In this document: positions 1 through 11,290 of the stretch, piece by piece
Position numbering within the stretch: the stretch's first letter is position 1
How the letters are laid out: every line of letters starts with the position of its first letter
NCBI GenBank assembly: GCA_017355425.1
Contig: CP070233.1
Coordinates: 4,398,501-4,462,500, forward strand
Source of the DNA: Dolichospermum sp. DET69
GTDB lineage: Bacteria > Cyanobacteriota > Cyanobacteriia > Cyanobacteriales > Nostocaceae
Direction of reading: 5' to 3'
Length of the DNA: 64,000 bases
Position numbers and translations under genes: made by a program
Notes under the pieces: generated by a model
What the model was told of the DNA's origin: nothing
What the model saw: the letters and a program-made list of their open reading frames with translations, nothing else
Database searches by the model: none

Positions 1-993
1 TTAATTACCGCAGGTTTAATCACTAAGGGGAATAAACCCATCCCCATGTATGTACTAGCCCAATTAGTTACACATGGTAATGGAATAGCGATCGCTAATA
101 AACATTTAGGGAAAGGAATTAGCTTAAAACTGGATGCGGCTAAACCCTTATTTGCCCAACTTAAATCTTCTACACCTTTCACAGCCGCTTTTACCTTTCC
201 CCATGTTAACCAAGATTTATGGATTCGTTACTGGTTATCAGCAAGTGGAATTGACCCAGATACAGATGTCAAATTGTTGACAGTACCTGCGGCACAAACC
301 GTTGCTAACATGAAAACAGGCACAATGGACGCTTTCAGTACCGGCGACCCCTGGCCATTCCGTCTGGTTAATGACAAAATTGGTTTTATGGCCGCATTAA
401 CAGCCGAAATTTGGAAAAATCACCCCGAAGAATATTTTGCCATGAGAGGTGACTGGGTTGAGCAAAATCCCAAAGCTACAAAAGCCTTATTAAAAGGGAT
501 TATGGAAGCCCAACAATGGTTAGATAACTTTGACAACCGCAAAGAAGCAGCGGGAATTTTAGCTGCTAAAAAATATTTTGGCTTATCTTCACCAGACGTT
601 TTAGCTGACCCATATCAAGGTAAATATGACATGGGTGATGGTCGAAAAATTGATGATAAATCAATGGCTGCTTATTATTGGAAAGACGGAAAAGGCAGTG
701 TTTCTTATCCTTACCAAAGTCATGATTTATGGTTCATAACTGAAAATGTGCGTTGGGGATTCTTGCCCAAAGATTACATTACTAATGGTGCGGCCAAAGC
801 CAAAGAATTAATCAAAAAAGTTAACCGCGAAGATATTTGGAAAGAAGCCGCTAAAGAATTAGGAATATCTGCGGCTGATATTCCTACCAGTACATCTCGT
901 GGAGTAGAAACATTTTTTGATGGGATTAAATTTGACCCTGAGAAACCAGAAGAATATCTCAAGAGTCTGAAAATCAAAAAAGTTAGCGTTTAG
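1..993 (+). CDS. nrtA: Nitrate ABC transporter substrate-binding protein NrtA, 3' part (5' end outside window)
   Basis: The reading frame is open from base 1, so the gene starts upstream of the window; about 330 C-terminal residues are visible, against roughly 440 for the family. NrtA is the lipid-anchored periplasmic protein that binds nitrate (and nitrite) and hands it to NrtB. The visible part is the second half of the NMT1/THI5-like fold, with the segments [20 protein letters not shown], the DPWPFR loop and a C-terminal [16 protein letters not shown]. The same pattern recurs in the C-terminal half of NrtC about 2 kb downstream, as expected for this family. It heads the run nrtA-B-C-D on one strand, with 40 bp to nrtB. 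In this clade the operon is usually nitrogen-controlled by NtcA, but the promoter is not in view. Identification is firm. Confidence 0.95.
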   Translation, partial: LITAGLITKGNKPIPMYVLAQLVTHGNGIAIANKHLGKGISLKLDAAKPLFAQLKSSTPFTAAFTFPHVNQDLWIRYWLSASGIDPDTDVKLLTVPAAQTVANMKTGTMDAFSTGDPWPFRLVNDKIGFMAALTAEIWKNHPEEYFAMRGDWVEQNPKATKALLKGIMEAQQWLDNFDNRKEAAGILAAKKYFGLSSPDVLADPYQGKYDMGDGRKIDDKSMAAYYWKDGKGSVSYPYQSHDLWFITENVRWGFLPKDYITNGAAKAKELIKKVNREDIWKEAAKELGISAADIPTSTSRGVETFFDGIKFDPEKPEEYLKSLKIKKVSV

Positions 994-1033
994 TTATTAG
1001 TCAGTAGTCATTAGTAAATTTGAGGAAGCATCC

Positions 1034-1870
1034 ATGACCGTAGTTCAGAAACGTTCTATAAGTCCTAAACTGGAGAATAAATTTTTATCGGGTTTGCAAA
1101 AGCAACTTCCTGAACTTATCCCTCCCTTGATTGCATTAGCTATTTTTCTAGCTATTTGGCAAGTATTTTCTTGGACTCCAGGGGCAACTTTACCAGGACC
1201 AATCCAAGTTGTTCAAGATACTTGGATCTTAATTTTATATCCCTTCTATGACAAGGGAGGCACTGATAAAGGGTTATTTTGGCAAATTTGGGCTAGTTTG
1301 CAACGGGTGGCTATTAGCTATACCTTAGCGGCAATTGTCGGTATTGCTTTGGGTGTTTTGATTGGTGTGAATAAAACCATGTCCAAAGCTTTAGATCCTC
1401 TATTTCAATTACTCAGAACAGTACCGCCTTTAGCTTGGGTTCCTATTTCTTTAGCTGCTTTAAGACAAAACGAACCAGCCGCATTATTCGTAATTTTCAT
1501 TACCGCAATTTGGCCAATTTTAATTAACACTGCGGTGGGTGTAACTCAAATTCCCGACGATTACAACAACGTTGCTAAAGTTTTACAACTTTCTAAAAAA
1601 GAATACTTTTTTAACATTCTCATTCCTTCTGCATTACCCTACATTTTCACAGGTTTAAGAATTGCCATTGGTTTGGCTTGGTTGGCGATTATTGCGGCAG
1701 AAATCGTTATGTCTGGGATTGTGGGAATTGGCTTTTTTATCTGGGATGCTTATCAAAATAACAACGTTAGTGAAGTTATTTTAGCTCTAGTTTATATCGG
1801 TGTTGTTGGTCTAATTTTAGATAAACTCATGGTGGCACTACAAAACTGGATTTTACCAGAACAAAAATAG
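1034..1870 (+). CDS. nrtB: Nitrate ABC transporter permease NrtB
   Basis: Inner-membrane permease of the nitrate/nitrite importer, 278 aa, normal length. A cytoplasmic N-terminus is followed by about six hydrophobic segments (first near residues 30-50, then around 85-110, 125-180 and 200-265). The permease coupling loop (EAA-type) is near residues 185-205 (LQLSKKEYFFNILIPSALPY). It belongs to the BPD_transp_1 family. A purine-rich GAGGAAGC stretch lies 5-12 bases before the ATG. It sits between nrtA and nrtC on the same strand; the 126-bp gap to nrtC is filled with heptamer repeats. The protein would form the channel dimer used by the NrtC and NrtD ATPases. Confidence 0.95.
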   Translation: MTVVQKRSISPKLENKFLSGLQKQLPELIPPLIALAIFLAIWQVFSWTPGATLPGPIQVVQDTWILILYPFYDKGGTDKGLFWQIWASLQRVAISYTLAAIVGIALGVLIGVNKTMSKALDPLFQLLRTVPPLAWVPISLAALRQNEPAALFVIFITAIWPILINTAVGVTQIPDDYNNVAKVLQLSKKEYFFNILIPSALPYIFTGLRIAIGLAWLAIIAAEIVMSGIVGIGFFIWDAYQNNNVSEVILALVYIGVVGLILDKLMVALQNWILPEQK

Positions 1871-1996
1871 TTAGTAGTCATTGGTCATTAGCTAATAGCA
1901 AAAAAATGACCAATCACCCATTACCAACTGACAACTGACCACTGACAACTGACAACTGACCACTGACAACTGACCAATTACCAATTACCAAATAAT
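1871..1996 (+). repeat. Short tandemly repeated heptamers between nrtB and nrtC
   Basis: The spacer holds degenerate runs of heptamers of the types CAACTGA/CCACTGA and CCAATTA, the STRR class common between genes of heterocystous cyanobacteria. Related runs sit before nrtD (about 4030-4047), before the rlmD start (30660-30686), before the gene at 34815, near 44815-44870, at 50340-50440 and after accC (63130-63160). No gene is seen in it. It lengthens the nrtB-nrtC spacer without a visible terminator. Confidence 0.85.
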
Positions 1997-4000
1997 ATGT
2001 CTGTATTTGTTGCTGTTGATCAAATTGATAAAATTTTTGAATTAACCGGTGGCGGTCAATATATCGCTCTTAAAAATATTAATTTAGAAATCAAAAAGGG
2101 TGAATTTGTTTCTCTGATTGGTCACTCTGGCTGTGGTAAATCAACTCTTTTAAATATGATTGCTGGGTTAGATTTACCCACAGAAGGTTTAGTAACTCTG
2201 GAAGGACAAAGAATTAAAAAACCAGGTCCAGATAGAATGGTAGTATTTCAAAACTATTCGCTTTTACCTTGGCGAACTGTCAGAGAAAATATTGCTTTAG
2301 CAGTAGATTCAGTATTCAATGGAATGCCCGCAGCCGAACGCAAAGAAATCATCGAACGGCATATAGATATGGTGGGTTTGCGTCCCCATGCTGATAAACA
2401 ACCAGGGATGTTATCTGGTGGACAAAAACAACGGGTAGCGATCGCTCGCGCCTTGGCAATTCGTCCTAAACTATTACTATTAGATGAACCCTTCGGTGCA
2501 TTAGATGCCCTAACTCGCGGTAATTTGCAAGAACAATTGATGAAAATTTGCGAAGAAAACCAAGTTACCGCAGTTATGGTGACACATGACGTAGACGAAG
2601 CCGTTTTGTTATCTGACAGAATTGTCATGTTAACCAATGGACCAGAATCGAAAATTGGTGACATTTTAGAAGTAGATATTCCTCGTCCTCGCAAACGCAT
2701 GGAAGTAGTAAAACATCCCAGTTACTACACATTGCGGAGTGAAATGATTTACTTCCTCAACCAACAAAAACGCATCAAGAAAATTCGGGCGCGGAAAACT
2801 TCTGCAATTGTCCGACATGGGTTAGAAAAAGTTAATTTAGAAATTGGTTTCTTACCCATCACAGCTTGCGCCCCCCTCGCTATTGCTAAAGAAAAAGGCT
2901 TTTTCATTAAACATGGTTTAGATGAGGTTAATTTAGTCCGGGAAAGCAGTTGGCGAGGAATTGTAGACGGGATGACAGGGGGATATTTAGATGCGGCACA
3001 AATGCCCTCTGGGATGCCAATGTGGTTAAGTTTGGGAGGAAATAAAAATGAACCCTTACCAGTTGTCACAGCCCTGACAATGACCCGCAACGGTAACGCC
3101 ATCACCTTAGCAAAACGTTTTTATGACGAAGGTGTACATAGCTTATCCGACTTCAAAAAATACCTCCTCAAAACCCGTGAACAAACACACAGAATGGGTG
3201 TAGTTCATCCCGCATCCATGCACAATTTACTCCTCCGTTATTGGTTAGCAGCAGGTGGGATTGACCCCGACAGTGACGTGGCTATGAAAAATATCCCTCC
3301 TGCTCAAATGGTAGTAGATTTAAAAGGTGGAACTATTGACGGTTATTCTGTAGGTGAACCTTGGAATTATCGGGCAGCAGTTGAAGGTTCAGGCTTTACA
3401 ATTGCCACCGATTTAGAAGTTTGGTTAGGACACCCTGGTAAAGTTTTAGGTGTGCGAGAAGATTGGGCAGAAGCTTATCCGAATACTCATATTGCCTTAA
3501 CTAAAGCCTTACTAGAAGCTTGCCAATATTGTGCAGATCCTGCCAACGCCCAAGAAGTTAGGCAAATTTTAGCAAGTCGGGATTATGTCAGCACAGATAT
3601 TGAATACATCCAACTCGAAAACCCCAATAGTGATACTTGTGACTTAGATCATCCTATGCGGGAATATGCCCATCACCAATTTTATTCCGAGTCTGCGATT
3701 AATCGCCCCAGTCGGACTGAACAAATTTGGATCATGACTCAATTAGCGCGTTGGGGTGATACACCTTTCCCCAGAAATTGGGTAGAAATTGTCGAACGAG
3801 TATGTCGAGTTCGTGTTTTCAGTACAGCAGCCAGAGAACTGGGTTTAGATATTAGTTATACCCGTCAACCTATCCAACTATTTGATGGTAAACCTTTCAA
3901 CGCTGACGACCCCATTAGCTATCTCAACGACTTAGAAATTAAACGCGACTTCTCCATAGCTGAAGTAGTCCTAGATGCCCCCAGAAGAACAGCAGCTTAA
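1997..4000 (+). CDS. nrtC: Nitrate ABC transporter ATPase fused to a substrate-binding domain, NrtC
   Basis: This 667-aa protein has the two-part structure unique to NrtC. Residues about 1-255 form an ABC ATPase: Walker [10 protein letters not shown] near residue 42, signature MLSGGQKQR near 138, Walker [14 protein letters not shown] near 158, and the H-loop MVTHDVDE near 194. Residues about 280-660 are an NrtA-like domain ([20 protein letters not shown], then [17 protein letters not shown]) that in the family acts as an intracellular nitrate/ammonium sensor controlling transport rather than as a carrier. Length is normal and both halves look intact. It works with NrtD as the ATPase heterodimer. 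Confidence 0.96.
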   Translation: MSVFVAVDQIDKIFELTGGGQYIALKNINLEIKKGEFVSLIGHSGCGKSTLLNMIAGLDLPTEGLVTLEGQRIKKPGPDRMVVFQNYSLLPWRTVRENIALAVDSVFNGMPAAERKEIIERHIDMVGLRPHADKQPGMLSGGQKQRVAIARALAIRPKLLLLDEPFGALDALTRGNLQEQLMKICEENQVTAVMVTHDVDEAVLLSDRIVMLTNGPESKIGDILEVDIPRPRKRMEVVKHPSYYTLRSEMIYFLNQQKRIKKIRARKTSAIVRHGLEKVNLEIGFLPITACAPLAIAKEKGFFIKHGLDEVNLVRESSWRGIVDGMTGGYLDAAQMPSGMPMWLSLGGNKNEPLPVVTALTMTRNGNAITLAKRFYDEGVHSLSDFKKYLLKTREQTHRMGVVHPASMHNLLLRYWLAAGGIDPDSDVAMKNIPPAQMVVDLKGGTIDGYSVGEPWNYRAAVEGSGFTIATDLEVWLGHPGKVLGVREDWAEAYPNTHIALTKALLEACQYCADPANAQEVRQILASRDYVSTDIEYIQLENPNSDTCDLDHPMREYAHHQFYSESAINRPSRTEQIWIMTQLARWGDTPFPRNWVEIVERVCRVRVFSTAARELGLDISYTRQPIQLFDGKPFNADDPISYLNDLEIKRDFSIAEVVLDAPRRTAA

Positions 4001-4047
4001 AACTTCCTTTCTTCCTTTGCGCGAAACTTTCTACCAATTACCAAACA

Positions 4048-4884
4048 ATGCAAGACCGTAACTTGAAATCTACCAACACCGCTACAACCAGTCTTCAGCC
4101 CTTCCTAGAAATTAAAGACGTTTGCAAAGTTTATCCCACCAAGTCAGGACTATTTACCGTCCTTGATGGTGTTAATCTCAACGTTGAACAAGGTGAATTT
4201 CTTTGCGTTATTGGCCACTCTGGTTGTGGTAAATCAACGCTGTTAAACATGATTTCTGGTTTTAATTTCCCTACAACTGGACAAGTCTTATTAGAAGGAA
4301 AACCAATTACCAAGCCTGGTCCCGATAGAATGGTGGTTTTCCAAAACTATGCTTTATTACCTTGGAGAACGGCTTTTGAAAATATTTATTTGGCTGTAAA
4401 TGCAGTTTATCCAACTAAGCCGGAAGCTGAAAAACGGGCTATTGTCCGGGACCATTTAACAATGGTAGGTTTGGGTGACGCAATGGAAAAGAAACCTATG
4501 CAAATGTCTGGGGGAATGAGACAACGGGTTTCTATTGCGCGGGCTTTAGCTATTCGTCCCAAAGTGTTGATTTTAGATGAACCTTTTGGGGCATTAGATG
4601 CTATTACTAAGGAAGAATTGCAAGAAGAATTGTTGAAAATTTGGGGTGATAATCGTTGTACGGTTTTGATGATTACCCATGATATTGATGAGGCTTTATT
4701 TTTAGCTGATAAGTTGGTAATGATGACCAATGGACCTCATGCCAAAATTGGAGAAGTGATGGATATTCCTTTTGCTCGTCCCAGAGATAGAGCGAGAATT
4801 ATGGAAGATCCTCAATATTATCAATTGCGGAATTATGCGTTGGACTTCTTGTTTAACCGTTTCGCTCATGATGATGTAGGTTAG
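4048..4884 (+). CDS. nrtD: Nitrate ABC transporter ATP-binding protein NrtD
   Basis: Single-domain ABC ATPase of 278 aa, paralogous to the first half of NrtC. It shows Walker [10 protein letters not shown] near residue 58, signature MSGGMRQR near 154, Walker [14 protein letters not shown] near 173 and the H-loop MITHDIDE near 209. It energises nitrate import together with NrtC. It starts 47 bp after nrtC with a heptamer repeat in the gap. It is the last transport gene: the nitrate reductase gene narB, which follows nrtD in Anabaena-type operons, is not here. A tandem repeat array begins 16 bp after the stop codon. Confidence 0.96.
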   Translation: MQDRNLKSTNTATTSLQPFLEIKDVCKVYPTKSGLFTVLDGVNLNVEQGEFLCVIGHSGCGKSTLLNMISGFNFPTTGQVLLEGKPITKPGPDRMVVFQNYALLPWRTAFENIYLAVNAVYPTKPEAEKRAIVRDHLTMVGLGDAMEKKPMQMSGGMRQRVSIARALAIRPKVLILDEPFGALDAITKEELQEELLKIWGDNRCTVLMITHDIDEALFLADKLVMMTNGPHAKIGEVMDIPFARPRDRARIMEDPQYYQLRNYALDFLFNRFAHDDVG

Positions 4885-4899
4885 TATATTTTGGGCGAA

Positions 4900-7800
4900 C
4901 ATCAACAACAATCCTGAAAATCCTTAAATCGGTGGACATCCTGATTCAGACAATTACAATTTCAACCTCCCAACAATAATCTATAAATTACGAGGATTTT
5001 TGCGTATTTCTTGTCTGAATCAGGATAACCAGGATTAGAGGATTTACAGGATGTTATTGTCTATTATTAATAAACAATCGCAATTTTTGGATGAAAGAGA
5101 ATCTACTGTTATTATAATTATCATTTTTTATCTTTCAATCCTCACAGAAAAATCATCAACAACAATCCTGAAAATCCTTAAATCGGTGGACATCCTGATT
5201 CAGACAATTACAATTTCAACCTCCCAACAATAATCTATAAATTACGAGGATTTTTGCGTATTTCTTGTCTGAATCAGGATAACCAGGATTAGAGGATTTA
5301 CAGGATGTTATTGTTTATTATTAATAAACAATCGCAATTTTTGGATGATAGAGAATCTACTGTTATTATAATTATCATTTTTTATCTTTCAATCCTCACA
5401 GAAAAATCATCAACAACAATCTTGAAAATCCTTAAATCGGTGGACATCCTGATTCAGACAATTACAATTTCAACCTCCTACCAATAACCTATAAATTACG
5501 AGGATTTTTGCGTATTTCTTGTCAGAATTAGGATAACCAGGATTAGAGGATTTACAGGATGTTATTGTCTATTATTAATAAACAATCGCAATTTTTGGAT
5601 GATAGAGAATCTACTGTTATTATAATTATCATTTTTTATCTTTCAATCCTCACAGAAAAATCATCAACAACAATCCTGTAAATCCTTAAATCGGTGGACA
5701 TCCTGATTCAGACAATTACAATTTCAACCTCCCAACAATAATCTATAAATTACGAGGATTTTTGCGTATTTCTTGTCTGAATCAGGATAACCAGGATTAG
5801 AGGATTTACAGGATGTTATTGTCTATTATTAATAAACAATCGCAATTTTTGGATGATAGAGAATCTACTGTTATTATAATTATCATTTTTTATCTTTCAA
5901 TCCTCACAAAAAAATCATCAACAACAATCCTGTAAATCCTTAAATCCTGGACATCCTGATTCAGACAATTACACTTTCAACATCCCAACAATAACCTATA
6001 AATTACGAGAACTTTTGCGTATTTTTTGTCAGAATCAGGATAACCAGGATTAGAGGATTTACAGGATGTTATTGTCTATTATTAATAAACAATCGCAATT
6101 TTTGGATGATAGAGAATCTACTGTTATTATAATTATCATTTTTTATCTTTCAATCCTCACAGAAAAATCATCAACAACAATCCTGTAAATCCTTAAATCG
6201 GTGGACATCCTGATTCAGACAATTACAATTTCAACCTCCTACCAATAACCTATAAATTACGAGGATTTTTGCGTATTTCTTGTCAGAATTAGGATAACCA
6301 GGATTAGAGGATTTACAGGATGTTATTGTCTATTATTAATAAACAATCGCAATTTTTGGATGATAGAGAATCTACTGTTATTATAATTATCATTTTTTAC
6401 CTTTCAATCCTCACAGAACATTCATCAACAACAATCCTGAAAATCCTTAAATCGGTGGACATCCTGATTCAGACAATTACAATTTCAACATCCCACCGAT
6501 AACCTATAAATTACAAGGATTTTTGCGTATTTCTTGTCTGAATCAGGATAACCAGGATTAGAGGATTTACAGGATGTTATTGTCTATTATTAATAAACAA
6601 TCGCAATTTTTGGATGATAGAGAATCTACTGTTATTATAATTATCATTTTTTATCTTTCAATCCTCACAAAAAAATCATCAACAACAATCCTGTAAATCC
6701 TTAAATCGGTGGACATCCTGATTCAGACAATTACAGTTTCAACATCCCACCGATAACCTATAAATTACAAGGATTTTTGCGTATTTTTTGTCAGAATCAG
6801 GATAACCAGGATTAGAGGATTTACAGGATGTTATTGTCTATTATTAATAAACAATCGCAATTTTTGGATGATAGAGAATCTACTGTTATTATAATTATCA
6901 TTTTTTATCTTTCAATCCTCACAAAAAAATCATCAACAACAATCCTGTAAATCCTTAAATCCTGGACATCCTGATTCAGACAATTACACTTTCAACATCC
7001 CAACAATAACCTATAAATTACGAGAACTTTTGCGTATTTTTTGTCAGAATCAGGATAACCAGGATTAGAGGATTTACAGGATGTTATTGTCTATTATTAA
7101 TAAACAATCGCAATTTTTGGATGATAGAGAATCTACTGTTATTATAATTATCATTTTTTATCTTTCAATCCTCACAGAAAAATCATCAACAACAATCCTG
7201 AAAATCCTTAAATCGGTGGACATCCTGATTCAGACAATTACACTTTCAACATCCTACCAATAACCTATAAATTACAAGGATTTTTGCGTATTTCTTGTCA
7301 GAATCAGGATAACCAGGATTAGAGGATTTACAGGATGTTATTGTCTATTATTAATAAACAATCGCAATTTTTGGATGATAGAGAATCTACTGTTATTATA
7401 ATTATCATTTTTTATCTTTCAATCCTCACAGAAAAATCATCAACAACAATCCTGAAAATCCTTAAATCGGTGGACATCCTGATTCAGACAATTACACTTT
7501 CAACATCCTACCAATAACCTATAAATTACAAGGATTTTTGCGTATTTCTTGTCAGAATCAGGATAACCAGGATTAGAGGATTTACAGGATGTTATTGTCT
7601 ATTATTAATAAACAATCGCAATTTTTGGATGATAGAGAATCTACTGTTATTATAATTATCATTTTTTATCTTTCAATCCTCACAAAAAAATCATCAACAA
7701 CAATCCTGTAAATCCTTAAATCCTGGACATCCTGATTCAGACAATTACACTTTCAACATCCCAACAATAACCTATAAATTACGAGAACTTTTGCGTATTT

Positions 7801-8857
7801 CTTGTCAGAATTAGGATAACCAGGATTAGAGGATTTACAGGATGTTATTGTCTATTATTAATAAACAATCGCAATTTTTGGATGATAGAGAATCTACTGT
7901 TATTATAATTATCATTTTTTACCTTTCAATCCTCACAGAAAAATCATCAACAACAATCCTGAAAATCCTTAAATCGGTGGACATCCTGATTCAGACAATT
8001 ACAATTTCAACCTCCCAACAATAATCTATAAATTACGAGGATTTTTGCGTATTTCTTGTCAGAATCAGGATAACCAGGATTAGAGGATTTACAGGATGTT
8101 ATTGTCTATTATTAATAAACAATCGCAATTTTTGGATGATAGAGAATCTACTGTTATTATAATTATCATTTTTTATCTTTCAATCCTCACAGAAAAATCA
8201 TCAACAACAATCCTGTAAATCCTTAAATCGGTGGACATCCTGATTCAGACAATTACAATTTCAACCTCCTACCAATAACCTATAAATTACGAGGATTTTT
8301 GCGTATTTCTTGTCTGAATCAGGATAACCAGGATTAGAGGATTTACAGGATGTTATTGTCTATTATTAATAAACAATCGCAATTTTTGGATGATAGAGAA
8401 TCTACTGTTATTATAATTATCATTTTTTATCTTTCAATCCTCACAGAACATTCATCAACAACAATCCTGAAAATCCTTAAATCGGTGGACATCCTGATTC
8501 AGACAATTACACTTTCAACATCCCACCGATAACCTATAAATTACAAGGATTTTTGCGTATTTTTTGTCAGAATCAGGATAACCAGGATTAGAGGATTTAC
8601 AGGATGTTATTGTCTATTATTAATAAACAATCGCAATTTTTGGATGATAGAGAATCTACTGTTATTATAATTATCATTTTTTATCTTTCAATCCTCACAG
8701 AAAAATCATCAACAACAATCCTGTAAATCCTTAAATCGGTGGACATCCTGATTCAGACAATTACAATTTCAACCTCCTACCAATAACCTATAAATTACGA
8801 GGATTTTTGCGTATTTCTTGTCAGAATCAGGATAACCAGGATTAGAGGATTTACAGA
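4900..8857. repeat. Tandem array of a ~254-bp unit with long inverted repeats (about 15.6 copies)
   Basis: The landmark GGATGTTATTGT recurs with its ATG at 5051, 5305, 5559, 5813, 6066, 6320, 6574, 6828, 7081, 7335, 7589, 7842, 8096, 8350 and 8604, a period of 253-254 bp. The array opens with a partial unit at 4900 and stops at 8857. Each unit has a left arm (CAACAATCCTGTAAATCC ... ATCCTGATTCAGACAATT, about 50 bp) and a right arm (GTCTGAATCAGGATAACC ... GGATTTACAGGATGTT) that are near reverse complements, around a ~55-bp centre. A further ~100-bp AT-rich linker joins units. Copies differ by a few substitutions, for example CTGAAAAT/CTGTAAAT and CGGTGG/CCTGG. No protein gene is supported. The same arm sequence recurs near 57.8-58.2 and 59.9-60.4 kb. 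Confidence 0.95.
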
Positions 8858-10221
8858 CCCAACCAAGCTAAGAAATTATCCCACAAAGAAGTAGAAAATT
8901 TTCTGCCAGGTATTTGCATTTTTTGGCGAATATTTTGAATATTCCAGTTAGTAAGTCTAGCGAGAGTTTCAGCTTCTTTTTCCAATCTCTGATTCAAAGA
9001 ACGTTGATATTGTCGTCCTGCACTACATTGGACATTACCTGTAAATGGGTGTTGTAAAATATAACGTCCTTGAAAAGATTCCCGTTGGGAAGTTGCTTGA
9101 AACATCAAATCTTCGGGAAATTTATTTCTGGTGTAACGAACGTGCAAGCGAGTAATGAAAACACTACTGCTAGGGAAACGAGAACGAAAAGTGGGAGATA
9201 CTGGTCTATCACTATTATTATCTAACCAAAATACACCAGCTTGTTTTAATTCTTCATTATTGAGTGGTTCCGCAGAACAAGGATCACAACTACTCATATC
9301 CCAAGCATATTCCAGAAAGCCGACTTTTTTATCTTCTTTGGTGTAGGAAGTTTGGAACATGGATTTATAAAAATCACCAAATTCACTTTTCACATAAACA
9401 GGAATATTCACATCTGAAGGAACTTTAACGGTGCGATAATTAGTAATTTCTGCCTGTCCTTGGGGTGAGAGAATATAAACAACTAAATCTTGTTCTTTGG
9501 TGGCGTTAATCATTCCTAAACGAATCGGTAACATGAATTTAAGTGATTCATAGGAAATTTGTAAAGGACGCAGTAATTGATAACCTGATTCGGCAAATTT
9601 ATCTAAGTTGACTTTAGCAACAAAGAATTTCATGGCAGAACGAATATAGGGTTTTAGTAATTCCTTTGCCCCTTTAGGAATTTTATAACCATTGCGGTTC
9701 AGCCAAATTTCTAGTCCACCGGATTCTTTAGCACTGAGGATGACAATATCATATTCACCAACATTAAATTTGGCTTCAACAGTTACACCTAAATTGCTAT
9801 CTCTCCTCATTTTATTTGCTGAACTTTCCATTCTTCCTCCTGCTAACGGTGCGGGCATATCTGCCATTTTTTCCATGACAGCACAGGGGTCAGAATCGAA
9901 ATATTCAACTAATCTGGGGGCGCTAAAAGCATCTAATCTTTCAATAATTTTCGGTTCGGCTACATGAACTTGTTCTTTTTTTAAAACAGTAGGAACAGGA
10001 ATAACAACAGCAAAATCTTTAACATCTCCTTGAAAATCGTTAGCCATTGTTAAGACGGTGCGATTTCCATCTCGCGCCAGTATAACTTGAGAGGCTTGGT
10101 TATAGAGTTTTGTATCAGCTTTAGCTACATAAAATCCACAAAAAGCCCAAGCTGTAGGCGCGAAACACAGCAAGGCTAAAATTGCAGATATTAAGGGCAG
10201 AAATAGGCGAAAAAGTTGCAT
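8851..10221 (-). CDS. DUF2330 domain-containing secreted/membrane protein
   Basis: A 456-aa protein with an N-terminal signal peptide (hydrophobic residues about 5-26, ending AWA before FCGFYV). The following block, with KADTKLYNQASQVILARDG and VVIPVPTVL, is typical of the DUF2330 family, whose function is unknown. The rest is mostly beta-rich with a Cys cluster (SSCDPCSAEP) near residue 315. It lies 9 bp downstream of an RnfD-like membrane gene, a pairing I take to be an operon. The last sense codon and the stop (CTG TAA on the minus strand) lie inside the last repeat of the neighbouring array, so its 3' end may have been set by the repeat. Function is not inferred. Confidence 0.85.
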   Translation of the reverse strand: MQLFRLFLPLISAILALLCFAPTAWAFCGFYVAKADTKLYNQASQVILARDGNRTVLTMANDFQGDVKDFAVVIPVPTVLKKEQVHVAEPKIIERLDAFSAPRLVEYFDSDPCAVMEKMADMPAPLAGGRMESSANKMRRDSNLGVTVEAKFNVGEYDIVILSAKESGGLEIWLNRNGYKIPKGAKELLKPYIRSAMKFFVAKVNLDKFAESGYQLLRPLQISYESLKFMLPIRLGMINATKEQDLVVYILSPQGQAEITNYRTVKVPSDVNIPVYVKSEFGDFYKSMFQTSYTKEDKKVGFLEYAWDMSSCDPCSAEPLNNEELKQAGVFWLDNNSDRPVSPTFRSRFPSSSVFITRLHVRYTRNKFPEDLMFQATSQRESFQGRYILQHPFTGNVQCSAGRQYQRSLNQRLEKEAETLARLTNWNIQNIRQKMQIPGRKFSTSLWDNFLAWLGL

Positions 10222-10230
10222 TTTGATACC

Positions 10231-11073
10231 TTAATTGATGATAGTTAATTGATTATTTTCTGCTGGTAATTCTGTCTTATTCTCCCAAGAAAATCTTGGC
10301 GTAATCCAGAATTTATCTAATAAAATAGTTAATGGTGCTAGGGCAAATAAAGCCCAAAAAACAGCAGTGGGTATAAAGAAAAAATTCCGCAAAATAAACG
10401 TTAATAAGGCAATAGATATTGCCCAAATAATTCTACTCATGGGGGAATTGGGAATTGAACGAGGATCTGTCACCATAAATAGAGAAAATAACAGTAAAGA
10501 TCCACTCATTAAATGATGGAAATAAACATCCCAAGTCCAACCTAACCAAAGATTTCTAATAGCAGCTAAGAGAGAATAAGCACCTAAAAAAGCGGCGGTA
10601 GTATCCCAACGGCCAACCCGTTGTAAAATCATGCCTCCAGTCCCCACAAATAACAACGCATACCACCATTCTTCCCCCCATTGTCCTGGGGAAACCCAAG
10701 CATCATTAGTGAGGGTAAGAACGGCAACAATGCCAAAATTAGCAGGATTAAAAAAATGCTTTTCACCAACTTTAAAGACAAATTTACTCGCTATGGCTGC
10801 AAATCCAGCTAAGGCCATGGTTGGCCAATGATCAACCCGTAGTAATAAACTAAGTCCTAGAGAGGTAATGAGGGGACTACGAATATTAATTAGTTGTAAG
10901 CTGTCTGGGGATTTAGTGATCAATGAGCAGATGATTTGAGTTATAATGCAGGAGGCGATCGCCACAGCAATAAATTCTGGATGTAATGTCCAGTCTCGCG
11001 TCCCAATTCCCAAAATTAGAAATAAACTCAGAAAGAGAATTTGATAATCTCGAATATCTTTGCACAATATCAT
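10231..11073 (-). CDS. RnfD/NqrB-like multi-spanning membrane protein
   Basis: A 280-aa hydrophobic protein with about eight membrane segments. It resembles subunit D of Rnf/Nqr electron-transport complexes: the segments ITSLGLSLLLR, FNPANFGIV (the conserved NPANF-like loop near residue 112) and MVTDPRSIP (near residue 200). The other Rnf subunits are not nearby, so an Rnf complex cannot be claimed. In cyanobacteria this stand-alone form is of unknown role. It is followed by the DUF2330 gene after 9 bp, suggesting co-transcription and possibly a shared membrane function. The start at 11073 is the only ATG ahead of the first membrane segment. Confidence 0.75.
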   Translation of the reverse strand: MILCKDIRDYQILFLSLFLILGIGTRDWTLHPEFIAVAIASCIITQIICSLITKSPDSLQLINIRSPLITSLGLSLLLRVDHWPTMALAGFAAIASKFVFKVGEKHFFNPANFGIVAVLTLTNDAWVSPGQWGEEWWYALLFVGTGGMILQRVGRWDTTAAFLGAYSLLAAIRNLWLGWTWDVYFHHLMSGSLLLFSLFMVTDPRSIPNSPMSRIIWAISIALLTFILRNFFFIPTAVFWALFALAPLTILLDKFWITPRFSWENKTELPAENNQLTIIN

Positions 11074-11178
11074 TTTCAGTCCAGGAATTACCCGCAGATT
11101 TCCTCCTAATTTAAACCTATGGGATCCAAAATTAGGTTGTTGTTACAGTTTTTGTTACAAACTTATTTTTAAACTCGA

Positions 11179-11285
11179 TATAGCGTTTCTTTTGTTGAGT
11201 GAGATACAAGAACCCCACCCCCAACCCCCTCCCCGCAAGCGATGAGGGGGCTATGATTTACCTCATTCAAGTGCATACCGCTATA
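11179..11285. repeat. 107-bp MITE-like repeat, copy 1
   Basis: The segment begins TATAGCG and ends CGCTATA, a short terminal inverted repeat, and contains a C-rich run and GCAAGCGATGAGGGGGCT. A second element of the same length lies at 27160-27266 with ends TACAGCA/CGCTGTA and the same core. No reading frame is present. Small size, shared ends and dispersed copies suggest a non-autonomous mobile repeat. No transposase was identified for it. Confidence 0.65.
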
Positions 11286-11290
11286 AATAA

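Noticed and set aside
5051..8532. Seven identical-looking 60-codon reading frames inside the large array
   Set aside because: Fewer than half of the 15 units keep the frame; the rest carry TAA at the CTGTAAAT position. The frame covers part of the inverted repeat and follows from the unit's sequence, with no ribosome site or family signs.
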